Source of the DNA: Erwinia phyllosphaerae
GTDB lineage: Bacteria > Pseudomonadota > Gammaproteobacteria > Enterobacterales > Enterobacteriaceae
Reading direction: 5' to 3'
Assembly: GCF_019132875.1 (NCBI RefSeq)
Contig: NZ_JAHSPF010000010.1
Location: 62,001 to 126,000 of the forward strand
Length of the DNA: 64,000 nt
Shown here: positions 62,072-64,000 of the stretch, one piece after another
Numbering within the stretch: the stretch's first letter is position 1
Layout: the number at the start of each line of letters is the position of its first letter
Notes under the pieces: generated by a model
Told to the model about the DNA's origin: nothing
The model's database searches: none
The model's input: only the letters and a program-made list of their open reading frames with translations
Translations under genes and position numbers: made by a program

Positions 62072-62767
62072 TTAAACCGGCGGCAGATCGAACAACAGGA
62101 TTTCGGCGTCGCTGTCGGCTTTAATACTCAATGCCGCTTCATCCCAGATAGCGAAGGCGTCGCTGGTGCCTGCTTTTTCACCGTTGATGGCGACATCACC
62201 TTTTACGACCTGAATCCAGATACGGCGATTTGATTCAACTTTAACCGTATCCTGTTCGCCCTGTTTCAGGACCCAGCGAGAAAGGGTCATATCCTGATAA
62301 ACTTTCAGCGAACCTTCCCGTGCGTCCGGTGATAACACCAGCTGCCGGCCCTGCACATCGGCAAAACGGCGCTGATCGTAACGCGGCGTAATACCGGTTT
62401 TTTCCGGGATAATCCAGATCTGGTACAGATGCAGCGGTACATCTTTGCTGGCGTTATATTCTGAATGGCGCACGCCGGTACCGGCACTCATAATCTGGAA
62501 CTCGCCCGCCGGAATCTGCTCTTTGTTACCCATGCTGTCCTGATGCTCAACGGTACCGGAAAGCACATAGGTCAAAATTTCCATATCTTTATGGGGATGG
62601 GTACCAAACCCCTGGCCTGCGTCGATCACATCTTCGTTAATCACTCGCAGCGCCGAAAAGCCCATAAAGTTGGCGTCGTAGTAGTTAGCGAAGGAGAACG
62701 TGTGCCAGCTGTCCAGCCAGCCGTGGTTAGCGTGACCGCGCTCTTCTGCTTTGCGTAAATAAATCAT
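62072..62767 (-). CDS. yhhW: Pirin-family protein (quercetin 2,3-dioxygenase type, YhhW)
   Basis: Bicupin metalloprotein; E. coli YhhW has quercetinase activity in vitro, real role uncertain. 231 residues from ATG 62767, same as E. coli; a TTG two codons upstream is excluded because AGGAGGA lies 6 bases before 62767. Metal ligands: His in FGTHPHKDMEI (two) and His/Glu in TGVRHSEYN. RRIWIQVVKGDVAINGEKA is the C-terminal cupin. Follows ryhB on the same strand; yhhX of K-12 is missing between them. Confidence 0.95.
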   Translation of the reverse strand: MIYLRKAEERGHANHGWLDSWHTFSFANYYDANFMGFSALRVINEDVIDAGQGFGTHPHKDMEILTYVLSGTVEHQDSMGNKEQIPAGEFQIMSAGTGVRHSEYNASKDVPLHLYQIWIIPEKTGITPRYDQRRFADVQGRQLVLSPDAREGSLKVYQDMTLSRWVLKQGEQDTVKVESNRRIWIQVVKGDVAINGEKAGTSDAFAIWDEAALSIKADSDAEILLFDLPPV

Positions 62768-63002
62768 ATTCAATCCTCCTCAACGTTTTCAGCTAGTCTG
62801 AACCTGCACCGGGCGGGAAGATAGCGGAGAAAATTGTCTCCTCTGTTCAAATTATTCGACTAATTTGCAGCACAATATTCAGATTCTTTGCGTGAGCGAC
62901 GGCGTACGATTGTCGCGAAAAGAGTTACTGAAGAAGTTACGGATGGCAGGAAAAAACAAGGCGTGGGGTGGGCTACAAAACTGTCTCTTGCTGGATGACA
63001 GG

Positions 63003-63101
63003 CAAAAAAAAGCCAGCACCCGAGCTGGCTAAAAATATTGGAAGCAATGTGAGCAATGTCGTGCCTTCCCGACCGGCCCGTGAAGTCCGTATCGAAAACG
63101 C
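63003..63101 (-). ncRNA. ryhB: Small regulatory RNA RyhB
   Basis: Iron-starvation sRNA that pairs with mRNAs of iron-using proteins with the help of Hfq. On the minus strand the conserved core (63063-63040, containing GACATTGCTCACATTGC) is identical to E. coli RyhB. It is followed by an A/T linker and the terminator stem AGCCAGC/GCTGGCT (63030-63011) with eight T residues. The inferred start is G at 63101, giving about 99 nt against 90 in E. coli; the 5' third is divergent. A Fur box precedes it. The position after yhhW equals the K-12 locus minus yhhX. Confidence 0.95.
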
Positions 63102-63103
63102 AT

Positions 63104-63137
63104 GACAATAATAATCATTATCATTCGCACTTGTAAA
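63104..63137 (-). promoter_or_regulatory. ryhB promoter and Fur box
   Basis: TTTACA (63137-63132), 18 bases, TATTAT (63113-63108). Overlapping it, GATAATGATTATTATTGTC (63122-63104) closely follows the Fur consensus GATAATGATAATCATTATC. Fur with iron would block the -10. Confidence 0.85.
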
Positions 63138-63225
63138 GTTTTTCCTGCGCTTTTTCCCGCTTGCTTTTCTGGCTGAATCCCCTGATTTTAGAAAGGTTTT
63201 TTTTCAATCAGAGCAGACGGTACCC

Positions 63226-64000
63226 TTACCCTTCCAGCAAAAGATTAACGTATGCTTGATATAAAAATGTTTTTCCTCTGGTTCGCCCTGTTGTCTCAAC
63301 GAGGATCCCAGCTTTTACCAATGCTTTGACAGCCGCATTTGCGGTAGGAAAGGTAACGCCAAGCTCTGCCTGCGCACGTTCCACACTTACTTTAGGCATT
63401 GTGGGCAGTAATTCAAAAAGCCGAAATGCCTGCAATGTAACCGGCTCAGCATATAATATCTTTTTGCGATCTCTGGCGATTAAAGAGGCAATTTGAACAA
63501 TACTGCGCTGCGCTTCTTCTGCAGCGGCCTCAACCCCTTTCAGGAAAAAAACAACCCAGGATTCCCAGTCACCGGAGTCACGAAGCCGGGAAAGGCGGCG
63601 ATAGTACTCTGTCTAATGCGCTTTCAGGTAACCCGACATATATAAAAGCGGCTCTGGGAGAAGCTGCCATTCTTCAAGCAGCATAGCTATTAACAACCGC
63701 CCTATACGACCATTCCCATCAAGAAATGGGTGAATGGTTTCAAACTGGGCGTGTATCAGGGCAATACGTACCAGTGGAGGTAAACCAGATTGCTTATCAT
63801 GGATATAGAGTTCGAGGTCGCTGAGCAGGTTTATCACCTCTTCGGGTGGTGGAGGGACGTAAGCAGCATTTCCCGGGCGAGTTCCTCCAACCCAGTTTTG
63901 TGTAGTACGAACAGCTCCCGGTTGTTTACTTGCGCCACGTACCCCTTTTAATAAAATTTTATGAGCTTCAGTGAGCAGTCGAACAGAGACGGGGAGTCCT
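63226..64000 (-). pseudogene. Fic-domain protein gene interrupted by one amber codon (5' end outside window)
   Basis: Reading leftward from the window edge, one continuous frame encodes a Fic/DOC protein, the family that usually AMPylates target proteins. Seen: QNWVGGTRPGNAAYVPPPPEE (approx. 63850-63895), then the catalytic HPFLDGNGRIGR with the active His. After GYLKAH a single TAG (63615-63613) interrupts the frame. The very next codons, TEYYRRLSRLRDSGDWESW, continue the normal family sequence in the same frame, through a C-terminal winged helix (VSVERAQAELGVTFPTANAAVKALVKAG) to 63226. CAG to TAG would explain it. It could be a true pseudogene, a suppressed codon or a base-call error. The start lies beyond 64000. 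Confidence 0.88.

Noticed and set aside
62860-63108. 82-codon open frame on the minus strand
   Set aside because: It runs through the ryhB RNA and its terminator; no ribosome site and no family pattern.

Overview
This window is a stretch of core chromosome from a gamma-proteobacterium of the order Enterobacterales. Nearly every gene has an obvious Escherichia coli counterpart in the same order and orientation (cysG, trpS-gph-rpe-dam-damX-aroB-aroK, hofMNOPQ, mrcA, nudE, igaA, hslRO, pckA, ompR-envZ, greB, yhgF, feoAB, bioH, gntX, nfuA, malPQ, glpEGR, glpD, glgBXCAP, asd, yhgN, gntUKR, yhhW, ryhB). Several K-12 neighbours are missing (yhfL, yrfG, feoC, gntT, malT, rtcBA, yhhX) and a few unrelated genes sit in their place. 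This pattern would suit an Erwiniaceae-type genome (Pantoea, Mixta, Erwinia), but the genus cannot be fixed from sequence reading alone. No tRNA, rRNA, insertion sequence, prophage or CRISPR array was seen.

Layout. 1-1.6 kb: siroheme synthase and a convergent gap with a three-stem inverted-repeat element. 1.6-7.7 kb (minus): the aroK-aroB-damX-dam-rpe-gph-trpS superoperon, with a good promoter ahead of aroK. 8.0-11.5 kb (minus): hofMNOPQ, a type IV pilus/competence-like assembly set in which genes overlap or abut. 11.6-19 kb: PBP1a, NudE, IgaA and the Hsp15/Hsp33 heat-shock pair. 19-26.6 kb: PEP carboxykinase, the OmpR-EnvZ osmosensing pair, GreB and Tex. 26.7-33.7 kb: Fur-controlled feoAB without feoC, a GH13_18 sugar phosphorylase, a small YhcN/BhsA-like periplasmic protein, BioH, GntX and NfuA. 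33.9-35.7 kb: a secreted tannase/feruloyl-esterase-family protein where K-12 has gntT. 35.7-54 kb: carbohydrate storage and use. This covers malQ-malP without malT, an unknown small anchored protein, the glp regulon genes, and the complete glycogen operon glgB-X-C-A-P. 54.6-62.8 kb: asd, yhgN, an inserted pair (membrane-bound AraC-type regulator and a convergent secreted alpha/beta hydrolase), gluconate genes gntU-gntK-gntR, and pirin. 63.0-63.1 kb: the iron-responsive small RNA RyhB with a Fur box. 63.2-64 kb: a Fic-domain gene broken by one in-frame amber codon and cut by the window edge.

Together the genes give two linked themes. The first is alpha-glucan metabolism: GlgC/A/B build glycogen; GlgP/GlgX and MalP/MalQ break down glucans; a third, sequence-unrelated phosphorylase of the sucrose-phosphorylase family lies nearby; GlpD and Gnt genes feed in other carbon sources. 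The second is iron homeostasis: feoAB and ryhB both carry clear Fur boxes, and a third Fur-like palindrome lies before the small periplasmic protein gene. The sequence is mostly conserved core; the accessory parts are small insertions replacing K-12 genes. I found no clear multi-gene novel system. The best candidates for undescribed biology are the three-stem element at 1446-1523, the membrane AraC/hydrolase pair, the GH13_18 phosphorylase and the uncharacterised 116-residue protein.
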